DNA of 64,000 nt from positions 4,273,501-4,337,500 of the forward strand of contig NZ_CP150265.1 of the NCBI RefSeq assembly GCF_037976325.1, read 5' to 3'. Below are positions 52,152 through 60,797 of the stretch, piece by piece. Position 1 is the stretch's first letter; every line of letters starts with the position of its first letter. Both the position numbers and the translations under genes were made by a program. The notes under the pieces were generated by a model. That model ran no database searches. It saw only the letters and a list, made by a program, of their open reading frames with translations, and was not told where the DNA came from. Source of the stretch: Paenibacillus sp. FSL K6-3182 (GTDB lineage: Bacteria > Bacillota > Bacilli > Paenibacillales > Paenibacillaceae).

Positions 52152-53492
52152 TTATTTTTTTCCTTTGTATTCCTCAATCTTCTTGTTCGCCAATTCCTCA
52201 ATTTCCTTCATTGCTGTATCCAAATCCTCATTTTTCAGCCATAGCGCCTCAAAACGGGAATTAATATCATTACTTAGACCGGGAATACCCGCTTCAAACG
52301 GAGTTAATGCATAACCGATTTCCCGAGCATCTAGGAAAAACTGCGCATGCTCGGGAAGGTTCCCTTCAAGCACCACTTCGTCTGCTCCCGATACCGAAGG
52401 AACGGCATTGCCGCCTCCTTGAAGACGATAGGTTTGACCTTCCTTATTGACGAATTCCGACAAGAAGGTGTACGCCGCCTCTTTATGCTTGGTAGTCTTG
52501 TTCAGTACCATATAGGCTGTAGGAATACCTGCGGGCTCGATTTTATTGCCAGTATTTGTCGGCCAGGTGACGATATCGTACTCGAGGCTATCGTTTTTCT
52601 TGAACAGTGGAAGGTACCAGCGCCCTGCGCCGACAAAGCCAACCTGATTGGACATAAACATCGCATCGCCGCCTTGTCCTTTTGGAAGCGTACCGGCAAA
52701 TGTAATGTTTTTACTCTTGACGTTATCATATAAGAATCGGAAAGCTTCGACCGCTTTCGGATCCGTGTAGCCGATATATTTGCCATTGTCGTCATAAACC
52801 TTTCCGCCGTTAGAGGTTACCCAACTGTGTGTGCTGTTCCATGCATTATCAAGTACGTAACCATATTTGCCGCTTTCGCGGATTTTGTCGGTCATTTCCT
52901 TAAAAGCGTCCCAGTTCCACTGACCATTTATCTGCAAATCGGCGGGCATTTCAGTAATGCCTGCGTCCTTTAAAACCTTCTTGTTATACCAAAGCACCAT
53001 CGGGTTATTGTCTACCGTGGCCCCGTATATTTTGCCGTCGCGCTCAGCGGCTCCCCATAGGCCCGGGAAGAAATCCTCTTTCTTAACCGCGCTTCTTGCA
53101 TCATCCATTAACGGTGTGAGTTCCTCAATGCTGCCGTTTTCAATCAGTTTAACAATAAATGCGTCACCGGCATAAAAAATGTCAGGGGCCGTTCCGCCAC
53201 TCAATTGCGTTAAGATTTTTTGATCGTACTCCCCCGGGATCGGGATTAACTCCGCTTCAATTTCAGGATGCTTCTTATTAAAATCATTTGTGAAATCTTG
53301 AAACCTTGTTAATTCTCCCGGATTTCCCCATGTAGCCCATTTGATTTTTACTTTCCCCTCTTTTGGACTGTTTGTTCCGGCTTCTTCTCCATTAGACACC
53401 CCGTTGTTGCCACCACCGCCCGTTCCACAGGCTTGAATCAAAGCAGATACAGCAATAATCATGATGAGTAGAGACCATTTGAGCTTTTTCAT
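52152..53492 (-). CDS. Sugar-binding lipoprotein, CUT1 family 1
   Basis: 446 residues. Signal peptide with lipobox ALIQACGTG. Mature part: VKIKWATWGNPGELTRFQDFTNDFNKKHPEIEAELIPIPGEYDQKILTQLSGGTAPDIFYAG, the classic family-1 solute-binding opening. ATG at 53492 after GGGAGGAAAAAGAGA. A cre-like site lies about 50 bases upstream, so carbon catabolite repression of the transporter is expected. Ligand unknown; the neighbouring two-component system is of the type that senses oligosaccharides. Confidence 0.93.
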   Translation of the reverse strand: MKKLKWSLLIMIIAVSALIQACGTGGGGNNGVSNGEEAGTNSPKEGKVKIKWATWGNPGELTRFQDFTNDFNKKHPEIEAELIPIPGEYDQKILTQLSGGTAPDIFYAGDAFIVKLIENGSIEELTPLMDDARSAVKKEDFFPGLWGAAERDGKIYGATVDNNPMVLWYNKKVLKDAGITEMPADLQINGQWNWDAFKEMTDKIRESGKYGYVLDNAWNSTHSWVTSNGGKVYDDNGKYIGYTDPKAVEAFRFLYDNVKSKNITFAGTLPKGQGGDAMFMSNQVGFVGAGRWYLPLFKKNDSLEYDIVTWPTNTGNKIEPAGIPTAYMVLNKTTKHKEAAYTFLSEFVNKEGQTYRLQGGGNAVPSVSGADEVVLEGNLPEHAQFFLDAREIGYALTPFEAGIPGLSNDINSRFEALWLKNEDLDTAMKEIEELANKKIEEYKGKK

Positions 53493-53538
53493 TCTCTTTT
53501 TCCTCCCTCAAGATATCTAATTTTTATTCAACAATATT

Positions 53539-53553
53539 TTGTAAGCGCTTTAA
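53539..53553. promoter_or_regulatory. cre-like site upstream of the binding-protein gene
   Basis: TTGTAAGCGCTTTAA fits the Bacillus catabolite-responsive element consensus WTGNAARCGNWWWCA with one mismatch at the end. It lies 46 bases upstream of the lipoprotein start, between it and the response regulator, in the likely promoter region. CcpA repression is inferred. Confidence 0.65.
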
Positions 53554-53630
53554 TTATAGTTTATTGTCAAAGTAGGTTTGAACGGTTTATATTCCGAAAG
53601 AGTGTCTTGTTTTCCGCAAATAGCATTATT

Positions 53631-55187
53631 TTATTTTCGCAACAAACCTTGAAATTCGGCTGGAGATACACCTACGATCTTTTTAAATTGCTTGCTAAAA
53701 TATTTTACGTCGTTAAAACCAGACTGCTCGGCTACCTCATACACCTTGAGCGATGATCCCTGCAGCAACTCCTTCGCTTTCTTTACACGCAAGGCGATCA
53801 GGTGGTCGATGAAGTTCTCTCCTGTCACACGTTTGAACATTTCGCTGAAATAATTCCTGCTTACATTTACCGCATCAGCCACTTCCTGCAAGGAGATCGA
53901 TTCCCTATAATGACACTTGATATAGTCAGCGGCCTCCATTACGATCCTTTGGTGCAATGTTTTATCCGGCCGCGGAGAGTCTTCACCGCCCACGATTGTT
54001 TGGTAGCCATCTTTTACATGTTGAATGACCTCAGTGACATAACACAGCCTGCCGAGCTCCCGGATTTTCCGTATGATGGAAGAATCTGCGTCTTTGAATA
54101 CGGCAAACAGGCTAAGCAATTCCTCTGCCTCCTGCAGCACTTCCTCTTTCGATCGATATTGCGGTAACCAATGCTTCATGATTTCATTTATCATTTGTTC
54201 TGATCTGGAATGAAATCCCATCGTTAACGACACTTTGAGATCGTGTAAGGCTTCCGCAAAAGGATAGGGCCATGCCGAAATGGAATCCGTTTGCTCCTCA
54301 GCAGCAAGCAAGCGACACGGTCCGAGGAAGAAACCGACCGCGAGCATTTTCTTCGCCTCCATGGAGGCATTCTGAAGGTCAAGATAATTCTCATAAACGA
54401 CGCTGAGTCCTATGGATACTTGCAATAGGTGCGACTCGGTATGCTGCGAAAACTGCTCGATAAGCTCATAACACCTGACATGCAGGTTTGGGTGTACAGG
54501 AAGAGCAGCCACAAGCAAGTCCGGACGAAGCATGACCGACACAAAGGAACCAAATGTTTGATAGAGTACCTGTTTGAGCACTTCTCCCAGCTCCGTTAGG
54601 AGATCATTCCTTTCAGCATCCGTTTTGCCAAATACGTTGATCTCCAAAGCGGCAATACGGTAGCTTTCTTCCGGGCATTCTGTCTTTATTCGTTCGATAG
54701 CAGCCAGGTCACCGCACAGCGCCTTGCAGAATGTCTTCTCCAGTTTTTTCAGTTTATTAGCGAGCTGTTGGTCTTCAAACTGCTGAACGATTTGTCTGTT
54801 CTCGCTTTCTTCCTGAAGCTTTTTTTTCATTTGATTCAGAACCGTTATGAGTGAATCCGAATTAAGTGTCGGCTTCAAGATGTAATCGCTGGCCCCTAAC
54901 CGGATTCCTTCCCGTACATATTCGAAATCATTATGACAGCTGAGCAGCAACACCTTGACCCAAGGACATAATTCTTTAGTCTTGCGCGTGAGCTCGAGTC
55001 CATCCATCACAGGCATAGCAATGTCGGTGATCAATATATCAATTTCTTGATTCTGAATCCATTTCATTGCGTTTTGCCCGTTTGACGCTTCACCTACCAA
55101 TGTAAATCCGTGTCTCTCCCAATCAAAAGTGGTACGAAGCCCGATTCGCGCTATCTTCTCGTCATCAACCAATAGCACTCTGTACAT
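53631..55187 (-). CDS. YesN-type response regulator (AraC output)
   Basis: 518 residues. Receiver: MYRVLLVDDEKIARIGLR, phospho-acceptor Asp55 in ILITDIAMPVMDG, active-site Lys in DYILKPT. C-terminal AraC helix-turn-helix pair: VADAVNVSRNYFSEMFKRVTGENFIDHLIALRVKKAKELL and SGFNDVKYFSKQFKKIVGVSPAEFQ. ATG at 55187 lies 22 bases inside the kinase gene's end and follows AAAGGAGGAAACTT. Partner of the YesM-type kinase; the ABC genes come next in the same direction, so it probably activates them. Confidence 0.94.
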   Translation of the reverse strand: MYRVLLVDDEKIARIGLRTTFDWERHGFTLVGEASNGQNAMKWIQNQEIDILITDIAMPVMDGLELTRKTKELCPWVKVLLLSCHNDFEYVREGIRLGASDYILKPTLNSDSLITVLNQMKKKLQEESENRQIVQQFEDQQLANKLKKLEKTFCKALCGDLAAIERIKTECPEESYRIAALEINVFGKTDAERNDLLTELGEVLKQVLYQTFGSFVSVMLRPDLLVAALPVHPNLHVRCYELIEQFSQHTESHLLQVSIGLSVVYENYLDLQNASMEAKKMLAVGFFLGPCRLLAAEEQTDSISAWPYPFAEALHDLKVSLTMGFHSRSEQMINEIMKHWLPQYRSKEEVLQEAEELLSLFAVFKDADSSIIRKIRELGRLCYVTEVIQHVKDGYQTIVGGEDSPRPDKTLHQRIVMEAADYIKCHYRESISLQEVADAVNVSRNYFSEMFKRVTGENFIDHLIALRVKKAKELLQGSSLKVYEVAEQSGFNDVKYFSKQFKKIVGVSPAEFQGLLRK

Positions 55188-56937
55188 AAGTTTCCTCCTT
55201 TGAATCAGCAATCGTAATAAGCACCCGGGTCCCTTCGTTTTTGATGCTTGAGATGCTGAGACCGTATGTACTTCCGTAATATAACTGGATGGTCTGATGA
55301 ACATGATTCAGCCCGATATTGGTCATCCCTTTATTGCTGCGCTCTTTATCGTTCATCTGCAGTTGATGAAGCCTTCCCTCATCTATTCCGATACCGTCGT
55401 CGGTTATTTTGACCACGATATTTTTTCCGTTTTGTTCGACTTCGATATCAATTGATCCATCTGCATCCTTTGGAGCGATCCCATGGAAAATGGCGTTCTC
55501 GACGATGGGCTGAAGCAGCATTCGGGGAATTTGTATTTTTTTGAGCTCCTCTCGGCAATGGATATTTAAGCTGATTTTGTTATCATAGCGGTATTCCTGA
55601 ATGATCATATATTTCTGGAGCAGTTCAAGCTCCTCCCCGAGCGGAATAAAAACGCCATTCCGTTCAAGACTGCCTTCTAATATTTGAACCAGCGTAGTGA
55701 CGGCGTTATCTACATCATTTGTTCGGTTCAATTTAGCCATCCACCTAATTGAGTTCAGCGTATTATAAAGAAAGTGAGGGTTAATTTGATAGCGGAGCGC
55801 TCGTACCTCCGCCTTTTTTTTCTCCGATTCCTCCTTGGCGATTCGGGCGATTAACAAATCGATCTGTTTGATCATTTTATTAAAACTGCGGCCCAGCTGC
55901 CCAATTTCGTTCCGGCCGACGCTCTTGCTCCGGACGCTCAGGTCGCCGTTCTCCCCTTTACGCATCAATCGGCTCAGATTAACTAACGGATTACCGATTT
56001 TACGAGTTACGAAATACCCCATGCCCATTGCAGAAAGGATGCAGCAAAGTGCAATCCACATCGTGAATTTCCGAATACTGGCCGAATCGGCTGTCAGTTC
56101 CTCGAGAGGTACGACCCCAACCACATCCCAGCCGTTATATAGGCGTTCAGGAATCACCAGCGTGCTTTTGTTGTCTTTGTTATATTCTGTCGCTTGCGAA
56201 GGAAGGATGAGCTTGGACTCTTTTCCATACTGATTGGAATCCGGATGATAGAAATAACGGTTCTCGCTATTGGTGACATAGATGTAACCCGTATCCCCAA
56301 ATTGAACGCGGTCAAGCTCATCGATCAGAACCTCGCCCATAATTTCAAAGAACATCACGCCGATAATATCGCCGGTTTCCCAGCTTCGTATGGCGCGGCC
56401 AAGGCCGAATACAGGAAACCCCATTTCCGTTTTCTTTAAATAAGAGTTTTGAGAGAGTCCGAACCAAACGCTATTACCGTTTGCTTCCAATATCGCTTTA
56501 TACCAGTCGGAATCCCATTGATCCAGAGACACCAAGGAGTCCGAACTTAATACCGAATTGTTGCGGTTCACATCAAATATATAGATATCGAGGATTTCTG
56601 ACGAATTGATCATGATGGATGTTAGAATGTCTTGTCCATCTTGAATCTTGAGCGTGGTTTCATACAACTTCTCTTTCGATTGTTCCTTCAAAATATTGTG
56701 GATGACCTTACTGTTTAACAGCATCATAGACGAATCATCAAGCTTTTTGAAATAAAGGTTCAGCTTGTCACTCACCTGTGTAATAGTAAGCGAGGCTACC
56801 TTACTGACTTGTTCCTCTACGATAGAGGACGATTTATGGTAAGACAAAAAACCCATGACCAGAACGGGAAGCGTCATGCCAATAAAGCAGAACCAAAAGA
56901 GTTGGGCTACAATGGAATGAAAATGACGGAAACGCAT
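55165..56937 (-). CDS. YesM-type sensor histidine kinase
   Basis: 590 residues. Two membrane helices flank a dCache-like extracellular sensor (about 35-290) containing DIYIFDVNRNNSVLSSD and YIYVTNSENRYFYHPDSNQYG. Then HAMP (MRKGENGDLSVRSKSVGRNEIGQLGRSF), the phosphotransfer segment RYQINPHFLYNTLNSIRWMA and the HATPase domain (PIVENAIFHGI, DDGIGIDE, GTRVLITI). ATG at 56937. A cre-like site lies 58 bases upstream. It should sense an extracellular carbohydrate for the adjacent ABC transporter. Confidence 0.94.
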   Translation of the reverse strand: MRFRHFHSIVAQLFWFCFIGMTLPVLVMGFLSYHKSSSIVEEQVSKVASLTITQVSDKLNLYFKKLDDSSMMLLNSKVIHNILKEQSKEKLYETTLKIQDGQDILTSIMINSSEILDIYIFDVNRNNSVLSSDSLVSLDQWDSDWYKAILEANGNSVWFGLSQNSYLKKTEMGFPVFGLGRAIRSWETGDIIGVMFFEIMGEVLIDELDRVQFGDTGYIYVTNSENRYFYHPDSNQYGKESKLILPSQATEYNKDNKSTLVIPERLYNGWDVVGVVPLEELTADSASIRKFTMWIALCCILSAMGMGYFVTRKIGNPLVNLSRLMRKGENGDLSVRSKSVGRNEIGQLGRSFNKMIKQIDLLIARIAKEESEKKKAEVRALRYQINPHFLYNTLNSIRWMAKLNRTNDVDNAVTTLVQILEGSLERNGVFIPLGEELELLQKYMIIQEYRYDNKISLNIHCREELKKIQIPRMLLQPIVENAIFHGIAPKDADGSIDIEVEQNGKNIVVKITDDGIGIDEGRLHQLQMNDKERSNKGMTNIGLNHVHQTIQLYYGSTYGLSISSIKNEGTRVLITIADSKEETYVQSAIG

Positions 56938-56994
56938 GGTCGTTCCTCCTTTATATTCAACATTAGTTTGCTGAACTCTATATTACTCAAACTA

Positions 56995-57010
56995 TAACAG
57001 CGCTTACAAT
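56995..57010. promoter_or_regulatory. cre-like site upstream of the histidine kinase
   Basis: TAACAGCGCTTACAAT reads on the minus strand as ATTGTAAGCGCTGTTA, matching WTGNAARCGNWWWCA well. It lies 58 bases before the kinase ATG. Together with the site at 53539 it suggests CcpA control of both halves of this transport locus. Confidence 0.65.
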
Positions 57011-57189
57011 AGTTCATATTAAAAAAATAGATTATCTTCTACTCTTTCTTTTTTTTTATGAAGGTGCATTTTGCAATAATCAAAGCCCCCGAACCATAAG
57101 GTTTTCTGAGCATAATAAAGAGACTTCACCCTGACTTGGAGAAGTTTTCAAGTAACCAACCCGAAAACGAGCCAAGCAAGTGAAGTCAC

Positions 57190-57798
57190 TTGTATATTCT
57201 CCAAGAAATCCTATTATTCTTTAACAAACTGCAAGCACCGCTTGAGAACATCGATACATTTACCGGTCTGCATCGCCGTTTGGACGTGGATCTTGGCTCC
57301 CGTTACCATTGCAGGCTTCGGCTTGATCGGGAAGCTCCTTCGGTAGCGACGTTAATCCGCATCTTCGCCGAGAAGACAAATCAAGAACTTGCTAAGCGCC
57401 TATTTAATGATCTTGTCACACGCTGTATGCAAGAAGCAGTCATCGATGGGAGTCACATGGCTGTCGATAGTACAGCGATTCATAGCTATGAGAAGAAGCA
57501 ACCGAAACGCAAATTAGAACTGACTGGAAATGCCAACTGGGGTGCGAAGTTCGACTCCTTCCGCAACAAAGCCGAGTGGTTCGGCTACAAGCTTCATCTT
57601 GCCGTTGGTACCACAAGAGCGCTACCTATGACGCTATCGATTACACCGGATCATGTTAATGACGGCGATATGGCCCCCGGCTCTGATAAAAGATACCGAT
57701 ACCGAAAACCAATAATAAATATGGCAGTTTTGACGATCTTCTTAACGAACGGGCAATCGCATTTGAAATTGGATTATAACCTCTGGACAAAAGAATAA
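57190..57798 (+). pseudogene. Truncated IS transposase (IS5/IS1182-like DDE)
   Basis: The frame holds the N-terminal and first catalytic part of a DDE transposase: LRLDREAPSVATLIRIFAEKTNQELAKRL, then EAVIDGSHMAVDSTAIHSYE (first Asp) and GAKFDSFRNKAEWFGYKLHLAVG, with the second Asp region at HVNDGDMAP. After DMAPG it changes to unrelated sequence and stops, so the C-terminal third and the final Glu are lost. Translation may begin at a TTG at 57190. A dead insertion sequence; the right end was not identified. Confidence 0.8.
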
Positions 57799-57929
57799 TG
57801 ACAGAACTCATAATCGAAAAAACTAATTCTCAAAAAAGTTACAGAAATAGATCTCGAATGGGGGGAAATAGCGGTGATTTATTTTATTACGTCCTTGTAT
57901 AGGAATAATGAGGTTTTTTTCAAAAAAAA

Positions 57930-57943
57930 CGCCCCGAAGGGCG
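57930..57943 (-). terminator. Terminator after the duplicated kinase gene
   Basis: CGCCCC and GGGCG form a short GC-rich stem around GAA; on the minus strand it is followed by TTTTTTTTG. It is 219 bases after the stop codon of the kinase gene at 58163. Two related CTATCG(T)ACCCG-type repeats follow on the plus side (57959-58060), of unknown meaning. Confidence 0.6.
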
Positions 57944-58162
57944 AAGCATGTTCCTCCACTATCGTACCCGTTAGCTTAATAAAATGAGCATGCCAATGTA
58001 GTGACTGCTCATACATGTGTGTTTTTCAACTATCGTTACCCGATAATTGAATAGAAACGTGGGTTCAGGCTTAATATCATACGTAATCTGACCCCAGCCA
58101 TACCAGGTAGATAATGCGAATGTTGCTCTTTCAGAGTCGTTTCAGAGTGTGTACTCCACCAC

Positions 58163-59428
58163 CTACGTCATGGCCTCAAGATGCTGGAAAGCTGAAGGCA
58201 GCGACTCTTCTTCGAGGCGCTGGCGGATCAAGGCGGCACACTCTTCGGAACTAAGCACCGAGGTGTCAACCTCCAGATCATAGATTCCAAGCATATGGAC
58301 AGCCTGCTGCCACAATCTCACCGGCTTTGGCACAGATCCGTCCTCTTCGTAGCCGGAATTCCAAGTAACGATCCTCCGCTGCATAACAACCTCTAATGGG
58401 CATCGCACAGCAACAAACAAAACCGGCAGTCCACTTAGAGTCCGGGCACAGCTGGGAAGAATCCCCCGCGGGATCGAATAAGCATCGTGGTGACCGACAT
58501 CAACTACAACATTCAGTCCCAAGCGGCTGTGCGCAGCAATAGACTCATACATGGCTTGATAAAGGGTCACTATGAGTGGCTCAAGGTCGGGGCGTTCCCC
58601 ACCTGGCCTAAGCCCAATCCCTGGCCGGTAGCGTTCTGGGGTCATCTGCATGAACCGGTCGACTCCCATGTTCATCCACACACCCTCGAACGTATTCTGA
58701 ATCACAGTGGCAATACTGGACTTCCCTGACCGCGGAGTCCCGTTTAAAATAATAATCTGTCCGGGCACATCTACCTGTAACATTTGCTTCCCCCTTGATT
58801 GTAATGAATAAAAGTTCCTGCTCTCAACCTCAAGACGTTGGAACTCCGGCCACTCTTGGAGGCGCTGGCGGATCAGAGCGGCACACTCTTCAGAACTGAG
58901 CACCGAGGTGTCAACCTCCAGGTCATAGTTACCAGGCATATGGACAGCCTGCTGCCATAATCTCACTGGCTTTGGCACAGATCCGTCCTCTTCGTAACCG
59001 GAATTCCAGGTAGCGATCCGCCGCTGCATGACAACCTCTAATGGGCATCGTACACCCACAAACAAAACAGGCAATCCACTCAGGATCCGGGCACAGCTCG
59101 GAAGAATCCCCCGCGGAATCGAATAAGCATCATGATGCCAGACATCCACCACGACATTCAGTCCCAGACGGCTGTGTGCAGCAATGGCTTCATACATGGC
59201 TTGATACAGGATCACAATTAGAGGCTCAAGTTCAGGACGTTCCCCACCTGGCCGAAGCGAGATCCCAGGCTGGTAGCGTTCGGGGGTCATTTTCTTGAAC
59301 TGACTGCCCCCAACGTTCATCCATACACCCTCAAACATATTCTGGATCGCGGTGGCAATGCTTGACTTCCCAGCCCGCGGATTGCCGTTCAGAATGACTA
59401 TTTGTCCGAGTTTATCTTCTTGTGACAT
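58163..59428 (-). CDS. Tandem-duplicated chloramphenicol-phosphotransferase-like P-loop kinase
   Basis: 421 residues made of two closely similar halves, the second starting 215 codons after the first. Each half carries a P-loop (GNPRAGKSS near 15-23, GTPRSGKSS in the second) and the same downstream blocks (SRLGLNVVVDV.HHDAYSIPRGIL; VLFV.VRCPLEVVMQRRI; LEVDTSVLSSEECAALIRQRL). The family member CPT phosphorylates chloramphenicol using an Asp after the P-loop. The second half keeps it (MGVDRF, Asp257) while the first reads VGGSQF (Ser42), so only the second half may be catalytic by that scheme. ATG at 59428 follows TATGGAGGGAAACGC. A second ATG at 58783 has its own ribosome site. The substrate is unknown; chloramphenicol is not proven. 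Confidence 0.85.
   Translation of the reverse strand: MSQEDKLGQIVILNGNPRAGKSSIATAIQNMFEGVWMNVGGSQFKKMTPERYQPGISLRPGGERPELEPLIVILYQAMYEAIAAHSRLGLNVVVDVWHHDAYSIPRGILPSCARILSGLPVLFVGVRCPLEVVMQRRIATWNSGYEEDGSVPKPVRLWQQAVHMPGNYDLEVDTSVLSSEECAALIRQRLQEWPEFQRLEVESRNFYSLQSRGKQMLQVDVPGQIIILNGTPRSGKSSIATVIQNTFEGVWMNMGVDRFMQMTPERYRPGIGLRPGGERPDLEPLIVTLYQAMYESIAAHSRLGLNVVVDVGHHDAYSIPRGILPSCARTLSGLPVLFVAVRCPLEVVMQRRIVTWNSGYEEDGSVPKPVRLWQQAVHMLGIYDLEVDTSVLSSEECAALIRQRLEEESLPSAFQHLEAMT
58781..58797 (-). promoter_or_regulatory. Internal ribosome site and ATG inside the duplicated kinase
   Basis: On the minus strand CAAGGGGGAAGCAA precedes an in-frame ATG at 58783, the first residue of the second half (MLQVDVPGQIII). 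The spacing is normal. The second half could therefore also be made as a separate protein of about 206 residues, which suggests two formerly separate genes fused in frame. Confidence 0.6.
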
Positions 59429-60372
59429 GCGTTTCCCTCCATACAAAGATTTCGTTCATACTGTGAATGTTTTTTTCATCTTTGGAAGTTACAATATAGA
59501 TTGTAGCAACTATACGGCTAATGGAATAGTCTGTAATTTTAATATAATAAGGCGTAAAATTGAATTAGAACATAATCTTATCTTGTTGTGCTATTCTGCC
59601 CGTTCATATTATGATTCAACTAGATAGATCCTTATGCCGCAGCCATTGTCAGATAGGTCACTTAATAAGCAAAAAAAACCACCCCGAAGGGTGGTCCGTA
59701 CTCATGATGAGCACTATCGGATTTGGATTGGAGTGGAGAGTCCTGTCCTGAACCTTTAGCTTTTTAGTGTTAAACACATTCATGTCTTTCAACTTCAATA
59801 ACCGATTAATGAAGGATGTATTCGACACTAGGTTACCCTCCAAAAAAAACGAAACCTGTAAAGACGATGAGTCCAATCAAGGTTTGTTGGTCGCAACTTT
59901 GGATCTCCACGACCCCCTATGCCTTTACTCCGAGCACCTCTGATTTTCGTTGAAGCAAATCGTATTGTGTAAGCAGATGCTCTTTTTTGGCTAACTTCGT
60001 ACCGTGCCTGATGCCAACCGAACAGCTTACAGCGGCTTTCCTTTACGGTTGCGATGTTTTATTATCGTGGAATTTAGGGGGGGATGAATGAATCTTGATT
60101 TTTGTAGCTGACGACGCGTATCCGGATGAAGCTTTCAGCGGTAGATTCAAACGCTGTGCTCCTCCACCTTCGGCTACGTCTACGCTTCACTGAACCCCTG
60201 ACCAATTTTGGTCCAGCGAAGAGCTCTCCATCAGAGCTATGATAAATCCTGATACTGAACTTCAATTCTTTGGGTTAGCGTAACAAATCCCTCCATGCTC
60301 CCGTGGTGGTTCGTTGCCATGACCAGAATTGTCAAACTTAAGGCATGTACCTTGACACGGTACATACCACGC
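59429..60372. other. Gene-poor interval with one terminator
   Basis: No reading frame here shows a recognisable domain with a ribosome site; the open frames at 59658-59876 and 60074-60265 on the minus strand look random. A terminator hairpin lies at 59677. The rest looks like decayed sequence between the kinase gene and the SDR remnant. Confidence 0.5.
59677..59695 (-). terminator. Rho-independent terminator
   Basis: AACCACCC (59677-59684) pairs with GGGTGGT (59689-59695); TTTTTTTTGC follows on the minus strand. It could end transcription from the operon at 60.4-63.8 kb. Confidence 0.7.
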
Positions 60373-60774
60373 TCAGTGGACGCCGCTTTTTTTGAACCGC
60401 TGGGATTGCCTTGAAGGCATAATAGTCAGTACCGGAATGTTGACATGCTCAGGCTGCTCCAGTGCATAGAGTGCTGCTTCTGCAACATCATCGGGGTGTA
60501 ACGGCAAAACTTTCGAAGTAAACGCACGAACTTCAGCCAGTTGTATATCGGCAGGTACCGCCAAAACCTCGTACAATTCCTCTTTATGCAAGTCTTGAAC
60601 CAGCTCATCCAATCGTTCCCGACGGCGTGCCACTAAGGCTACATATGCGCCACGCTTTGCCAGTTTCCTGGAAATCGATACCCCGATGCCACTGCTGGCG
60701 CCAGTCACCAAGGCTACTTTTCCTGCTAGACTCTCCTTAGCATTCTAAGATAGCTCCAAATCATCCAGTTTCAT
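60373..60774 (-). pseudogene. Broken SDR with in-frame stop and internal deletion
   Basis: Begins at a good ATG (60774, after GGGAGGATGCGAA) and reads MKLDDLELS, then a TAG, then NAKESLAGKVALVTGASSGIG. The Rossmann motif TGASSGIG is intact, but after AVPADIQLAEVRAFT the sequence jumps to the family's end (VLPLHPDDVAEAALYALEQP) and the catalytic Ser and YxxxK are absent. About 110 residues remain of about 240. Two lesions, so inactive. It is the last member of the operon that starts at 63842. Confidence 0.85.
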
Positions 60775-60797
60775 TTCGCATCCTCCCGGATCCAACA

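Noticed and set aside
59658..60265. Minus-strand frames around 59658-59876 and 60074-60265
   Set aside because: No domain and no ribosome site; one covers a terminator hairpin.
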